A model generated the notes under the pieces. The model was not told where the DNA came from, searched no databases, and saw only the letters and a program-made list of their open reading frames with translations. A stretch of 64,000 bases of DNA from Cephalopachus bancanus (lineage: Eukaryota > Chordata > Mammalia > Primates > Tarsiidae). The position numbers and the translations under genes were made by a program. Below, piece after piece: positions 46,687 through 57,399 of this stretch (positions within the stretch are counted from its first letter, which is position 1; each line of letters begins with the position of its first letter). The stretch spans positions 310,001 to 374,000 of the forward strand of contig JAPVLO010000404.1 in assembly GCA_027257055.1 (NCBI GenBank). Direction: 5' to 3'.

Positions 46687-46984
46687 GCCGGGCTTGGTGG
46701 CTCAGCCTATAATCCCATTCTTTGGGAGGCTGAGGTGAGTGGATTGCCTGAGCCCGCGGGTTCGAGACCCGCCTGGGCAACTTGGCGAGGCCTCGTCTCT
46801 ACAATAAATCAAAACATTAGCCGGGCTTGGTAGCGCACGCCTGTGGTTCCAGCTACTCGGAAGGCTGAGGCGGAAGGATCGCCGGAGCCCAGCAGGTCAA
46901 GGCTGCGGTGGCCAGGAGCAGCCACTGCACTCCAGTCTGGGCGACAGAGTAAGACTCCTACTCAAAAAAAAAAAAAAAAAAAAA
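46687..46984 (+). mobile_element. Alu dimer (lineage-type) nested in L1
   Basis: A near-consensus Alu is flanked by aagaagtgagataaga (46671-46686) and aagaagtgaggtaaga (46985-47000), a 16-bp duplication with one difference. Confidence 0.96.
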
Positions 46985-47000
46985 AAGAAGTGAGGTAAGA

Positions 47001-47140
47001 ACTATTCTGATTCTTCTACATGCGGATTCTTCTACTGGCGGTGGGGCAGCGGGGAGTGGATGAGGAAGGGAGAGATAGTGGATGAGGAAGGGAGAGATAA
47101 TGTTGAACTGATTTTATAGGACTATAAAATCACTAAGCAC
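47001..47140. repeat. Short local duplication in L1
   Basis: The words gtggatgaggaagggagagata occur twice in tandem near 47056-47099 (unit about 22 nt), and a tcttctac motif is doubled just upstream. Confidence 0.7.
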
Positions 47141-47993
47141 TATTATTATTGAAGAGATTGTCTTTTCTCGCATGGGCTTGGCACTTTTGTCAAAAATCAA
47201 TTCGCTGTAGACATATTCTCTTCCTCCAACCCTTCGGGCTCTCTATCCTATTCTATTGGTCTGTGAGTCTGTTTTTATGCCATTACATGCTGTTTTGATT
47301 ACTAGAGCTCTGTAATACTATATTTTGAAATCCAGTAGTGTGATATCTCTGGCTTTGTTCTTTTTGATCAAGATAGCTTTGACTCTTTAGGGGTTTTTTT
47401 TGTTATGTCATAAATATTTAAAGATTATTTTCCTGTTTCTGTGAAGAATGACATTGAAATTTTGATAGGGGTTGCATTGAGTCTGTAGATTGCTTTGTGT
47501 AATATGGACATTTAAAAAATATTAATTGTTTCACTCCACGAACACAAGACATTTTCCCATTTATTTCTATCCATTTCTTTTATCAGTGTATGGATCTTTT
47601 ACTTCCTTGGTTTACTTCTAAATATTTTATGATGCTATATTGTAAATGGGACTATTTTCTTAATTTCTTTTTTAGTTAGTTCATTGTTTGTGCATAAGAA
47701 CACCACTGCTTATATAAGTTGATTTTGTGTCCCATAATTCAGTATATGAGTTCTAACAATCTTTTGGTGGAGTCCTTAGGATTTTCTATGCGTAAGATCA
47801 TGTCAGTAAACAGAGATAATTTCATTTCTTTTTTTCTCAATTTGGATGCCTTTTATTTCTTTCTCTTGCCTAGTTGCTCTAGCTAAGACTTCCAGCACTA
47901 TGTTGAATAGAAGTGAGAGGCGGTATCCATGACTTGTTTCTCATTTTAGAAAAATCCTTCAACTTTTCACCGTTGATTATAATATTAGCTGTG

Positions 47994-48298
47994 AACCTGG
48001 CATGGTGGCTCATGCCTGTAATTTCAGCACTTTGGAAGATGGAGGCAAGAAGATTGCCTGAGCCCAAAGGTTTGTGACCAGCTTGGGCAACTTGGTGAGA
48101 CCTCGTCTTAACAATAAATCAAAAAATTAACTGGGCATGGTGGCACACACCTGTAGTTCCAGCTACTTGGAAGGCTGAGGCGAAAGGATCTCCTGAGCCC
48201 AGCAGGTCAAGGCTGTGGTGACCGTGAGCATGCCACTGCACTCCAGCCTGGGTGACAGAGTGAGACTCCAACTCAATAAATAAATAATATATATTTAT
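47994..48298 (+). mobile_element. Alu dimer, older subfamily, nested in L1
   Basis: It keeps the ancestral GGCTCATGCCTGTAAT spacing and has a taaataaata tail. It is flanked by atattagctgtg (47982-47993 and 48299-48310). Confidence 0.94.
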
Positions 48299-48555
48299 AT
48301 ATTAGCTGTGGGTTTGGTATATAGTGCCTTTACTGTGTTGGGAAGTATTCTAATTTATTGAGAATTTTTTTTATCATGAAAGGATGTTAAATATAGTCAA
48401 CTCTTTTTCTGCATCTATTGAGATGACCATATGGTTTTTGTCCTTCATTCTGTAGGCATTTGTGTTTATTGGTGTTTTAAATCAAATGTACTTTATAATG
48501 TCAAGTACATCCAATCTATAATTAAAATAAAATTTTTGAAGTACTCTATGCTTGA

Positions 48556-48924
48556 GCAGGGTGCAAGAAACAGGGCATATATTTATCATAGTTTAGTCTC
48601 CTTGACTTTAAAATTCTTCTCTTGAGAATATAATATCCTTCTTTGTTATGTTATATTTAATCTTGACTGCAAGGGCATTAACACATGATTGTTTTTTAGT
48701 TTTCATCTGCTAAAGAACATTTTTTGTTGTTTTTATTTTCATAGCTCTCACTTCTCTGCATTTAGTTAAAGAAAAGACACAGAGCACTCTTTTCAAATTC
48801 ATTCTTTCCTTTAAATACTTTTAAAAGGGCTAAATAGCTTAGTCATAACGAGGAAGTTTTCTTCACAGTCATAATCCAAATATAAGCTATTGTTCATATA
48901 GCAAGGGAGAATTAGGGAGCTCAA
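48556..48924. other. Unassigned DNA
   Basis: No repeat was recognised. It lies between the two copies of the unidentified repeat and may be internal to a larger old element. Confidence 0.4.
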
Positions 48925-48937
48925 GGATTTTCTTTCT

Positions 48938-49227
48938 TTTCTTTTTTTTTGAGTTGGAGTCTTATTCTGTCATCCAGACTGGAGGGCAGTGGCCGCTCCC
49001 AGCCACCACAGCCTCAACCCGCTGGGCTCTGGCGATCCTTCCGCCTCAGTCTTCTGAGTAGCTGGAATTACAGGCATGCACTACCACGTCCGGCTGATTT
49101 TTTGATTTATTGTAGAGATGAGGTCTCACCAAGCTGCCCAGGTGGGTCTCAAACCTGCAGGCTCAGGCAATCCATTCACCTCAGCCTCCAAAGCACAGGA
49201 TTACAGGCTGAGCCACTGAGCCCAGCT
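48938..49227 (-). mobile_element. Alu dimer (lineage-type)
   Basis: A minus-strand Alu is flanked by ggattttctttct (48925-48937 and 49228-49240). Confidence 0.95.
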
Positions 49228-49240
49228 GGATTTTCTTTCT

Positions 49241-49889
49241 CTTTACATTTCTCTTACTGAAACAAAATAATAGAGACTGATTTATTTCTCCCTTTATCTG
49301 ATGGTGGAAACCAGTCTATGGAAAGCCCAGGATGGTCAGCTATATGTTTTTCCCTATGTGGAGAGAGTCTTCCCCTCTGTAAGAGGGAATGAAAGTCAGT
49401 CATATGGAGAAGCAGAAACAAACGGAGAAGCTTACTGGTAACTTGAGGTTCCTGAGGAACATTTGGATGTCTCCTCTTCTTATTTGACTTGAAATGTTCT
49501 TGCTTCCATGAAATAAAAAACCCCCCTTTTGGCTAAGCTATTATGTTGGGTGGGACTCTATAGGGAGCAAGTGAAAAATAACTAAAAATAGCTTAAGTGC
49601 AAAGGGAGAATTAAGGAAAGATTCTGAGGTAGCTCACAAAATTAAAGGAAGAGTCGCTCAACTAAGCTTTTGGAAAGTAGGAGCAGGTGCCATGGAAGGG
49701 ACTCAGAGCCCAGGGCCAGGAGAGATGTACCATTACAGCCCACTTGCTCTTTATGTGGCCTTTACTCCCTCTTGTTTCGAGTACCGTGCCCGTTGCGGAG
49801 GAAAACTTTGATGGCCTTAAGTGCTCTCCCCCAGAATTTTCTTTTATTTACTTGTAACCCTCTTCCACTAACTGGCATTCCTGTCTACT
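49241..49889. other. Unassigned DNA
   Basis: A 112-codon ATG frame (49670-50008, +) runs into the repeat copy at 49890 and has no domain. I do not call a gene. Confidence 0.4.
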
Positions 49890-50505
49890 GCCACAGAAGA
49901 TGTTACAGCACGCTGCAGTTTGAGTCTCAGAAATGTCAACCAGGAGTAGATTCAGGGTCTGAAAATGACGGAAGTTATCCCACTTTAGGGGAAAAAGAGG
50001 AAAGATGAAAGGGAAGCAGAGAGCTGAGTTGGTACCACTGGAACAAGGCACTGTGCCTGGTACATGATGCCATCACTAAGCAACACACAGTGGGCATTTG
50101 TGTTTATTAGTGTTTTAAACTGAGTGTGTTTTATTTATTTATTTATTTTTTGAGTTGGAGTCTCACTCTGTCGCCCAGACTGGAGTGCAGTGGCTGCTCC
50201 CGGCCACCGCAGCCTCGACCTGCTGGGCTCTGGCGATCCTTGCGCCTCAGCCTTCTGAGTAGCCAGAATTACAGGCGTGCGCTACCACGCCCAGCTAATT
50301 TTTGATTTATTGTAGAGATGAGGTCTCGCCAAGTTGCCCAGATGGGTCTCGGACTCGCAGGCTCAGGCAATCCACTCACCTCAGCCTCCCAAAGGCGCGG
50401 GATTACAGGCTGAGCCACTGAGCCCGGCTCTGAGTGTTTTATAAAGCCAAGTACAGCTGATCTATCATTGGAACAAAAGCATTGAAGTACCCTACGATAC
50501 TCATA
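49890..50505. repeat. Unidentified old repeat, copy 2, carrying an Alu
   Basis: This is the uninterrupted counterpart of copy 1, apart from the Alu at 50136-50429. The best stretch, from GGCATTTGTGTTTATTAGTG through the Alu to TTGAAGTACCCTA, aligns to 48455-48550 with a few small gaps. Confidence 0.78.
50136..50429 (-). mobile_element. Alu dimer (lineage-type)
   Basis: A minus-strand Alu with a TTTA-repeat tail is flanked by ctgagtgtgttttat (left) and ctgagtgttttat (right, from 50430). Its interior has many intact CpGs. Confidence 0.94.
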
Positions 50506-52015
50506 TCCCAGGACGGAACCCTGTGGAGGAGACGCACAATGAGTTTGGGGGAAATCCAAGAGCTAAGAGAAGCACATAGTAGAAAGAGCTATTGCCCTTT
50601 ATCCTAGATAAAGCTAGGGGTAGAGAGAAGACTCCAGTGTCCTCTGCAACTTGGGGTCATATGAGGCAGTGTCGAGAAATAGTTGTATGACTGAGGCAGT
50701 CGGATCTGAAGCAGCCTTGTAGAGTTCCAACTTGCCTGAGCAAGGTACAGGAGTGGCAGAGTGATTCCTAAGTGTAGCACAATCGCGTCACTGGGCCTTG
50801 GAAAACTCGAACAAAGTGCCACAGTTCAGAGTGGTGTTGGGCATCAGGCATAAGGAAGGAGAGTCACTGATCCTGAAGTGACCTCTGGCATAGATCCATG
50901 TAGATCACCACTCGGAAAACAGACAGGTCGAAGAGTGAGGTGCCAAACTCAACAGATGGTTGATGAGCCAATCTTGTGCTTGTAGGGGTCCTGCCTTCCT
51001 TCCCTCCCGTGTCCTGCCTAGATATTAGATATGGATGCAAGGAGAAGAAATAGGAACAGACTTAATTGAGGTTTAGTCTCTATCATTTGGTAAAATAGGA
51101 TCTCATTGGAGAAATTAAGTTCAGTTTCAGAAAAAAAATTAAGCCACACTTTCTGAGGACCTGCTTATGGGGTCCCGAATTCCAACTCTGTCTTCTACTG
51201 CAAACTGTGTTCTTACGTGTGGCAGAGAACCTGGCTATCAGCAGCTGCAGTTCACAGCCGTGTATATTCACCCTCTGAAAGGAAGAAGCTTTTCACCCCT
51301 TTGACTCCCACACCCTGGTACCCACATCCAAGCTCCTGCTGGAAAAGCTTCAGGGAATAATCTTGACTGGCAGTTTGCTAGTCATGTTCCCACCCTATTT
51401 ACTAATTACAGGGTTAGGGATAGGAAACACCATGATGGGTCCAGCTTGGACCACATGCTAACGTTGTCTCGGAAGCCAGGGTGCTCTGACTGGCAGCCCC
51501 AATCAGATCTGGGCGCTTGGAGTCAGGGAAGGAAGTGGTTCTCTGCCAGAAAGAAAGACTTTGACCCGAGGAATGAGAGAAGGGGAGCTGGTTGATAAAA
51601 ACATTTTGAATGTTATTGTCTTTCTCATATGCCCATACTAATAAAGGTTTCCTTAATGTCACATTGATATGATCAAGGCAAGAAACTAAACAAAATTAGG
51701 AATAAGATCCTATGTCTTATATGACCCATTAGTTGAGAACTAAAACTTGGACTCTGGAAAAAGAAAAAAAAAAAAAGGAAAAACACAGCCTTTTCACTGT
51801 AAATGTGAAACTCTGCAGCGTTTAACTATGAGAGTTAGCTTATAGGTCAGTGCACAGGACTGGTGGGTTTTGCTCTCAAATCCCATTATACTCCTGCAGA
51901 GAACAAAGTGCTTTGTGCTACGTGAAAATTGGTTTGTAGCATGTGTGTGCCAATCATCAGGGTGGTCAGAAATGTTGGTCATTTTCCTTTAAGTTTCATA
52001 GGGACTTAAATCTGA
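50506..52015. other. Unassigned DNA
   Basis: About 1.5 kb without a recognised family. A 14-nt A-rich run near 51760-51778 has no flanking duplication. Frames are at most 82 codons and unsupported. Confidence 0.4.
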
Positions 52016-52023
52016 AATTCTTT

Positions 52024-52317
52024 TTTTTTTTTTTTTTTTGAGTTGGAGTCTCACTCTGTCACCCAGATCAGAGTGCAGTGGCCGCTCCCGGCCACCGCAG
52101 CCTCGACCTGCTGGGCTCCGGCGATCCTTCCGCCTCAGTCTTCCAAGTAGCTGGAACTACGGGCGCACGCTACCACGCCTGGTTAATTTTTGATTTATTG
52201 TAGAAACTAGGTCTTGCCAAGTTGCCCAGGTAGGTCTTGAACCCACAGGCTCAGGCAATCCACTCACCTCAGCCTCCCAAAGCGTGGGATTACAGGCTGT
52301 GCCACCGAGCCCTGTTC
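52024..52317 (-). mobile_element. Alu dimer (lineage-type)
   Basis: A minus-strand Alu with an 18-nt T-run is flanked by aaattcttt (from 52015, and from 52318). Confidence 0.94.
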
Positions 52318-52326
52318 AAATTCTTT

Positions 52327-53690
52327 CTAAAAACTTCATTTACCTGCATGATTCTGAAATTATTTAATCCCAGCCAACTGCTTATTCATAGCAATCTTTT
52401 CAGGTAACATTGCCAACATTTATCCTCTTTACTCCTCATTATATTATTTTGGTGCAAGAAAACAATACTTAATTTGGCTTATGTATGAAATTTGGAGAAT
52501 TTTGTAGTTTTTCTTACACTGTGGTGCCCGCTTCTATAAATAGGCAAAATGATAACAATATAAGAATATAGCATGAATAATTGAAAAAAATTTGAAGAAT
52601 AGTTTCTTGAGAAAAAGTTATATTTTAGTCCACCTTCTGGTACTAATTTTAATCTTGGAGTTAAATAATCTATGTTCTTGGCATGAAATTGTAAACAAAC
52701 AATTGACTTGCCTTTCAACTCTAAACAGCTTCTTGGTCACAGTATAAATAGTGGCTGTTTTTCTGCTGTTACCTAGCTTTTTAGTAGTCGAGGTAACGTG
52801 ATTCTTTGAAATTCACGCCAGCAACATTCCACAGGGTGAGGACAGATGTTCCAAAAGATTCAGAGTCTGAGTGAGTTACAGATTGGGGCAACCTGCTGGT
52901 GACCAGCACCCAACAGTAACTGGGCTGCCTCAGGCTACTAAGAGCATTTGAATGGCTCTAGTCCTAGGAATAGTTTCTCTGTAAGAATGCACGATCTTAC
53001 AGAGATATTTTCAAATAATTCTTTTCCCCCTCGACTATAAAAGTAACATATGATTGTTGTAGATAACTTGGAATAGTAAAGATAAACAACAACAAAGAAA
53101 CCTTATCCATTATTCTGTAATCCGAGGATGGCCTTTGTCAACATTTTGGTGTATTTCTTTATTTCTTATCATTGTTTCCCCTAGGCATGTCTATATTTAA
53201 AAATCCATGGAAATTATGCTACATCTAATTCCTTTAATATATGTTCTACGGAAATTTAGACTAAAAATCTCTCTGGTATGTGAATTTTAAACAGCACTCT
53301 AGGTATATAATCATTGTGAAATAACCATGCATAAAATAAAGCACTTTTTTGTTCTTTTTAATTATACAAATGGAAAACTATAAAGTTTATCTTTTATACT
53401 TCAGTCCAATGTATATTAGTTGAGCCATTTCTACATCTAAGATATAATCATACATTAGGGAATAAAGAAAAAAACAACATTAATAAGACACAATCTTTGC
53501 CCTCAGAGCACCGTAAAAAAACCAGAATTATCTTTTGGAGGATGGGCCCCTTGTAGTACAGGCTTCCTTTGGAAACCTTTTGGCATCTGTATACCAGCTA
53601 GTATTGTGAGAGGCTGCATTCAGCTTCAGTGAATGTTTTTTGGAGATTCTTTCAACACGTTTGCCCATTTCATGATGGCTGACTTATGAG
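52327..53690. other. Unassigned DNA
   Basis: The stretch near 53036-53260 (AAAAGTAACATATGATTGTTG, then CAACATTTTGGTGTATTTC) resembles a widespread old mammalian repeat that I cannot name. The rest is AT-rich without support for a gene. Confidence 0.4.
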
Positions 53691-53694
53691 TACA

Positions 53695-54045
53695 CCTGCC
53701 TACACTGCATGGAATGTTCATCAGTTTTGAGACCAAAAAAGGTATGACCCTTGTGCTCCATCCACCCTATTCATCTGATCTCACCTGGAGCGACTTTTTT
53801 TTGTTTCCCCGGATGAAAAAAGTCCTCAAAGGGAAAGAGTTTGCTGATGTGGAAGAGGTGGAACAAAAAACGGCAGAAGCACGAAAACGCATCAAAATTG
53901 ATGCACTCAAAAACTGTTTTGCACATGGAAAAAGCATCTTGATAGGAGAGTACTGTGAAGGCAACTGAAGTTTAAACATGTAAGAATAATTACACAATGT
54001 GTTATAAATAAATTCCAGTTTTGGGGGGGTTCCCCCTCATATGTA
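53695..54045 (+). pseudogene. Mariner-type transposase C-terminus with 3' terminal region
   Basis: Mariner transposases cut and paste their element using a DDD/DDE catalytic triad. The 84-codon frame 53714-53968 encodes the C-terminal catalytic region. His-Pro-Pro-Tyr-Ser-Ser-Asp-Leu is followed by Ser-Asp-Phe-Phe-Leu-Phe-Pro, the block containing the last catalytic Asp of mariner proteins. Then come Lys-Gly-Lys and the Glu-Tyr-Cys-Glu-Gly end. After the stop a short AT-rich stretch leads to GGGGGGGTTCCCCCTCATATG, like a mariner inverted terminal repeat. The N-terminus is missing, and about ten codons near 53930 appear lost, so it is inactive. Confidence 0.82.
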
Positions 54046-54704
54046 CAAGTAATCATTAGATGAATTAGATAATGTTTCATGATAGAATGGAAACAAAATA
54101 AATTTCTAAATGATCACAGACAGAGATAACATCGTTCCAATATGGGAGATTACAAAGACTTTTTAGTTGGATCTTGGCATGTTGGCTAGGATTTCAACCA
54201 GCAGATAATGGCAACGGGCAAAGGCCGAGGGAGCATTGTCACGGAAGAGGGCAATACGTGCAGGATGGCATGTCATTAACGCAGTCCGAAAGTGATAACA
54301 AAAAAACAGCAACAACAACAACAACAACAACAACAACAAAACCCACAAAGATGTGTTTAGGTAACTGTGAGTTGTCTTCTGTAGTGGAAGAAAATATTGG
54401 TAAAATAAGATGGCAATTCACTGAAGATGAATTTGAATGCCAGACTTAGTTTAAACTTTGTTTTGTAGGCAGTGCAGAACCACAGAAAGCTTTGAGCAAG
54501 GGCATAGAATGACCAGGGCTGTACTGTAGGAGTATTTCATGGAGCCCAAAATTCCTAGAAGAAATGACATGGCCATTTGTGTGTAGGTAGGTGCTTGTCT
54601 AACTGTTCTCTAAACATCTCATTTGTGTTGTCATATAAATTATAGATATATTTTTATTTTTGTACCCCAAGAATGTCTTCCTAGGACTTCGTAGAAGAGC
54701 ATAA
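54046..54704. other. Unassigned DNA with a CAA microsatellite
   Basis: A 91-codon frame (54174-54449) spans the CAA tract and has a Thr run. No domain is seen. No repeat family was recognised. Confidence 0.4.
54307..54340. repeat. (CAA)n microsatellite
   Basis: About 11 uninterrupted caa/aac units. Confidence 0.95.
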
Positions 54705-54719
54705 GAATTTCCTGAAGTC

Positions 54720-55013
54720 ACTTCGCAGCAACTTGGATGAATTTGGAGTCTATTATACTCAGTGATCTATCACAGAAACAAAGAACTGAGTACCACATGT
54801 TCTCACTCATAAGCAGACCCTGAGCATTTTCCATAATATTATAAAAAAGGGATTGGCAGTTGCTGGAAACTGCCTGAGGAATAGGGAGCTCATAACATCA
54901 ATAAGGTCACCTGATCTCAAATCAGGCCAAAGTGAAGATCAAAGAGAAGTCCAAATTATACCTGTACAATAACCACTGAATTGTACCCTACATCTTTTAA
55001 ATAGAGCAAAAAG
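54720..55013 (+). mobile_element. Short 5'-truncated L1 3' end, 15-bp duplication
   Basis: A 294-bp lineage-type L1 terminus is flanked by perfect gaatttcctgaagtc (54705-54719 and 55014-55028). It starts at CTTCGCAGCAACTTGGATG and ends in ACATCTTTTAAATAGAGC. Confidence 0.96.
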
Positions 55014-55028
55014 GAATTTCCTGAAGTC

Positions 55029-55886
55029 TATTAATGTCTAAACTTCCTTGTCATTAATATTTGTTTTTCTCAATTTATGGCTTGGCAATAAATTGTTCAT
55101 TTGTTCTGTATAGATTTATTTCTTTTGTCCTTACTTCATAAAATACTTCATTCACTCAAAAAGCATTTGTGAAGTATCTATACGAGTATTATATTGCATT
55201 GTATAATGAGCACAGTAGAAACTGTGTGTCCTAGATAATTTGAATTACATTTTGGGCCTGGAGTTAGCACTTTAGTAAGAGATATTTTAAATATCATCAA
55301 TTTAAAGAAAAAATTGCTAGATTTAAGATAGACAAACTTGGTTAGTTTATATTAATTATTCTGCTTATTAAGTGTTTTGAAACCGAATTTTTCTTTTTTG
55401 TTCTTCGGTTTCCTTTCTAAAATTTTAAAGTACTTTTCTCTCATTGCTTATTAGTTATTTTGTTGAGCTTCGAATTCTTAAACCTTTGGAAAATGAAATA
55501 TGTCTTAAGGGTACCATTTGTGTTCAATGAGAAAAACTGATTGTAGGCGTTTGTTAAGTCAACTTTTGCACTATCTGTTTAAAACCTTCCATAATGTATT
55601 TCTGGTGCAAGCAAAGATATTGGCTACCATTTACTCAAATAAGTGAGTCTGCTAATTATCTGCAAATGGCATGTCAAGTGACCCCAAAGTTTAAACATCG
55701 TTGTATAAGAGGTTTACCCTTCTCATGTTGACTTTGGTCTCAGAATCCATTATTTAATTAAACAGTTAAATTGCTGATCCAGCTAATGCAACTCAGTACA
55801 ATGAAATATAAGAAGACATTTACTCACATCCAAGAATATGCTTGATTATTTATTGCTATTAATTGTATTGATGAATTATTTTCCAC
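55029..55886. other. Unassigned AT-rich DNA
   Basis: No recognisable repeat or exon was found in about 860 nt. Confidence 0.4.
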
Positions 55887-55897
55887 CATAATACCTT

Positions 55898-56098
55898 TCT
55901 TTTTTTTTATTAAAAAGATGTGGGGTACAATTCAGGGTTCAACAATAACCACTGGGGAGAGGAGAACCTATTCCTATTCTGGGAAAACTGGCTGACCACT
56001 CGCAGAAGATTGAAACAGGACCCTTACCTATCACCATACACAAAAATTAACTCTAAATAGATCAAAGACCAAAATGTAAAACCTCAAACTATAAGAAT
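55898..56098 (-). mobile_element. L1 insertion with inverted 5' part (twin priming)
   Basis: A minus-strand L1 3' end (T-run, then AAGATGTGGGGTACAATTCAGGG, to about 55941) is joined to a plus-strand ORF2 segment (about 55942-56098, starting CAATAACCACTGGGGAGAGGAG). The whole is flanked by cataatacctt (55887-55897) and cataatatctt (56099-56109). Confidence 0.85.
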
Positions 56099-56149
56099 CA
56101 TAATATCTTAATATACAACTCTTTTTTATTGTTAGGTCTAAGTACTTCT

Positions 56150-56465
56150 GTGGGACACCAAGGGTGGGGTGGGGCAAGGGGGAGGGGATAACATCAATAA
56201 GGGTACCTGATCCTAGACCAGGCAAAGTGAGGACCAATGGGAGGCCCAAACTTCACCTGTATATTGACCACTTATATACCCAATCCTGAATTGTACCCCA
56301 CATCTTTAAAATAAAATAAAATAATAATAATACTAGAATGTTGAGTAGAACCCCTGTGGAGAGAAAAATAAGAGGAGGAGAGACATGTGAATTACTCCAG
56401 GTCAAAACTTTATCTGAGACCCTATAATAAAGTCCAAACATGCTCACCAAACACACACACACAAA
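56150..56465 (+). mobile_element. L1 3' end with candidate 3' transduction
   Basis: The 3' UTR (56150-56315) ends with CACATCTTTAAAATAAAAT and an ataataat run. About 130 nt of non-L1 sequence follows, with AATAAA at 56426-56431, ending in a CA-rich tail. tctaagtacttct (56137-56149) and tctaagtgcttct (56466-56478) flank the whole. Confidence 0.75.
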
Positions 56466-56478
56466 TCTAAGTGCTTCT

Positions 56479-57399
56479 TTACCAGCTTAATAAAGCCTCA
56501 TCACATATTCTGATGTCTTAATTTTGCTACCCCATCACCCTTTTCCCTTCTAAAGGCAAAAATAAGTCAGAGCAATTGTAGCAACACAAAATCATGAAAA
56601 GAACCCAAAGTTTAGTGGTGCCCTTTAGACCATAGAAAACAAGTCATCTCAAATCATTCTCATGTGATTTTAATGTTTGAGTAATCTCCCATAGTTTTTA
56701 GATGCGAACTATAATGTCCTTTTACCTCTACCTGTTTGTTCTTAACTTTGACATTGCTAATGGCCCATGGAGTATAGAGCTGGTCAAAGTCATGGAAACT
56801 TTGGTAATTACTTCTGTAATGACAGACACTAGTGGTTCTTGCAAGGTACTGGTGCTCTAGACCTAAAGGTGTCACGAGCAGTCTGAAAGTCACAACAGAG
56901 CAGATACTTCAGAAGCGGTCAACTTAGTTAGTGGTTCTTTGATTGCTTAACTGAGGTGGTTAAAGTCAAGGCCTGTGTGTTTATGTTGAAGTAATAATCT
57001 GTGTCGGCTAATTGTCCTGTTTCAGATTTGCCAGTTCACCCTGTCTTGAACATGTTATATCTATCTGTATATCCCCCCTCTCTTCACCTCCCCCAGCTTC
57101 CATGTTCCAACAGAGGACAGAAGTAGGCCAAGTAAGGAAAGCAGTCACCACCTTTGGAGAGAAAAATATGTCTGTGATCAATGGGTGGGGCATTAACTCT
57201 ATTGTGGGTAGTAAGTAGCATTTTTTACTATATAACTCGTCATTTATACCCCAAATCTTCTTCCTGTCAATGTTCTGTAGTTGCATCTTCAAGTAATAGA
57301 GTCTTTGATGTGGTGGGTCCTCAATCACCATTAAACTAATCTAACCTCTCTCACGTCCAATATTGTCCTGCAACATTCCCGATGGACAGCCACTTAGTG
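56479..57399. other. Unassigned DNA
   Basis: Frames of up to 107 codons (57008-57331, minus) have no recognisable domain. No repeat family was identified. Confidence 0.4.

Larger units (their letters stand above)
45389..48453 (-). mobile_element. 3-kb 5'-truncated old L1 with two nested Alus
   Basis: The minus-strand L1 begins (3' end) with a T-rich tail and GTACAATGTGATGTCTCAATACATGCATA, passes through antisense ORF2 C-terminal and reverse-transcriptase regions, and is truncated at TGCATCTATTGAGATGACCATATGG. It is flanked by gggcattggtg (45378-45388) and aggcatttgtg (48454-48464), agreeing with the uninterrupted copy at 50091. The Alus at 46687 and 47994 are nested within it. Confidence 0.85.
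44870..48555. repeat. Unidentified old repeat, copy 1, split by L1 insertions
   Basis: Three blocks match copy 2: 44881-44915 to 49900-49930, 45363-45388 to 50072-50103, and 48455-48550 to 50093-50500. Between them lie an L1 fragment (45005-45221) and a 3-kb L1 (45389-48453). When these are removed, copies 1 and 2 are collinear. Confidence 0.75.
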
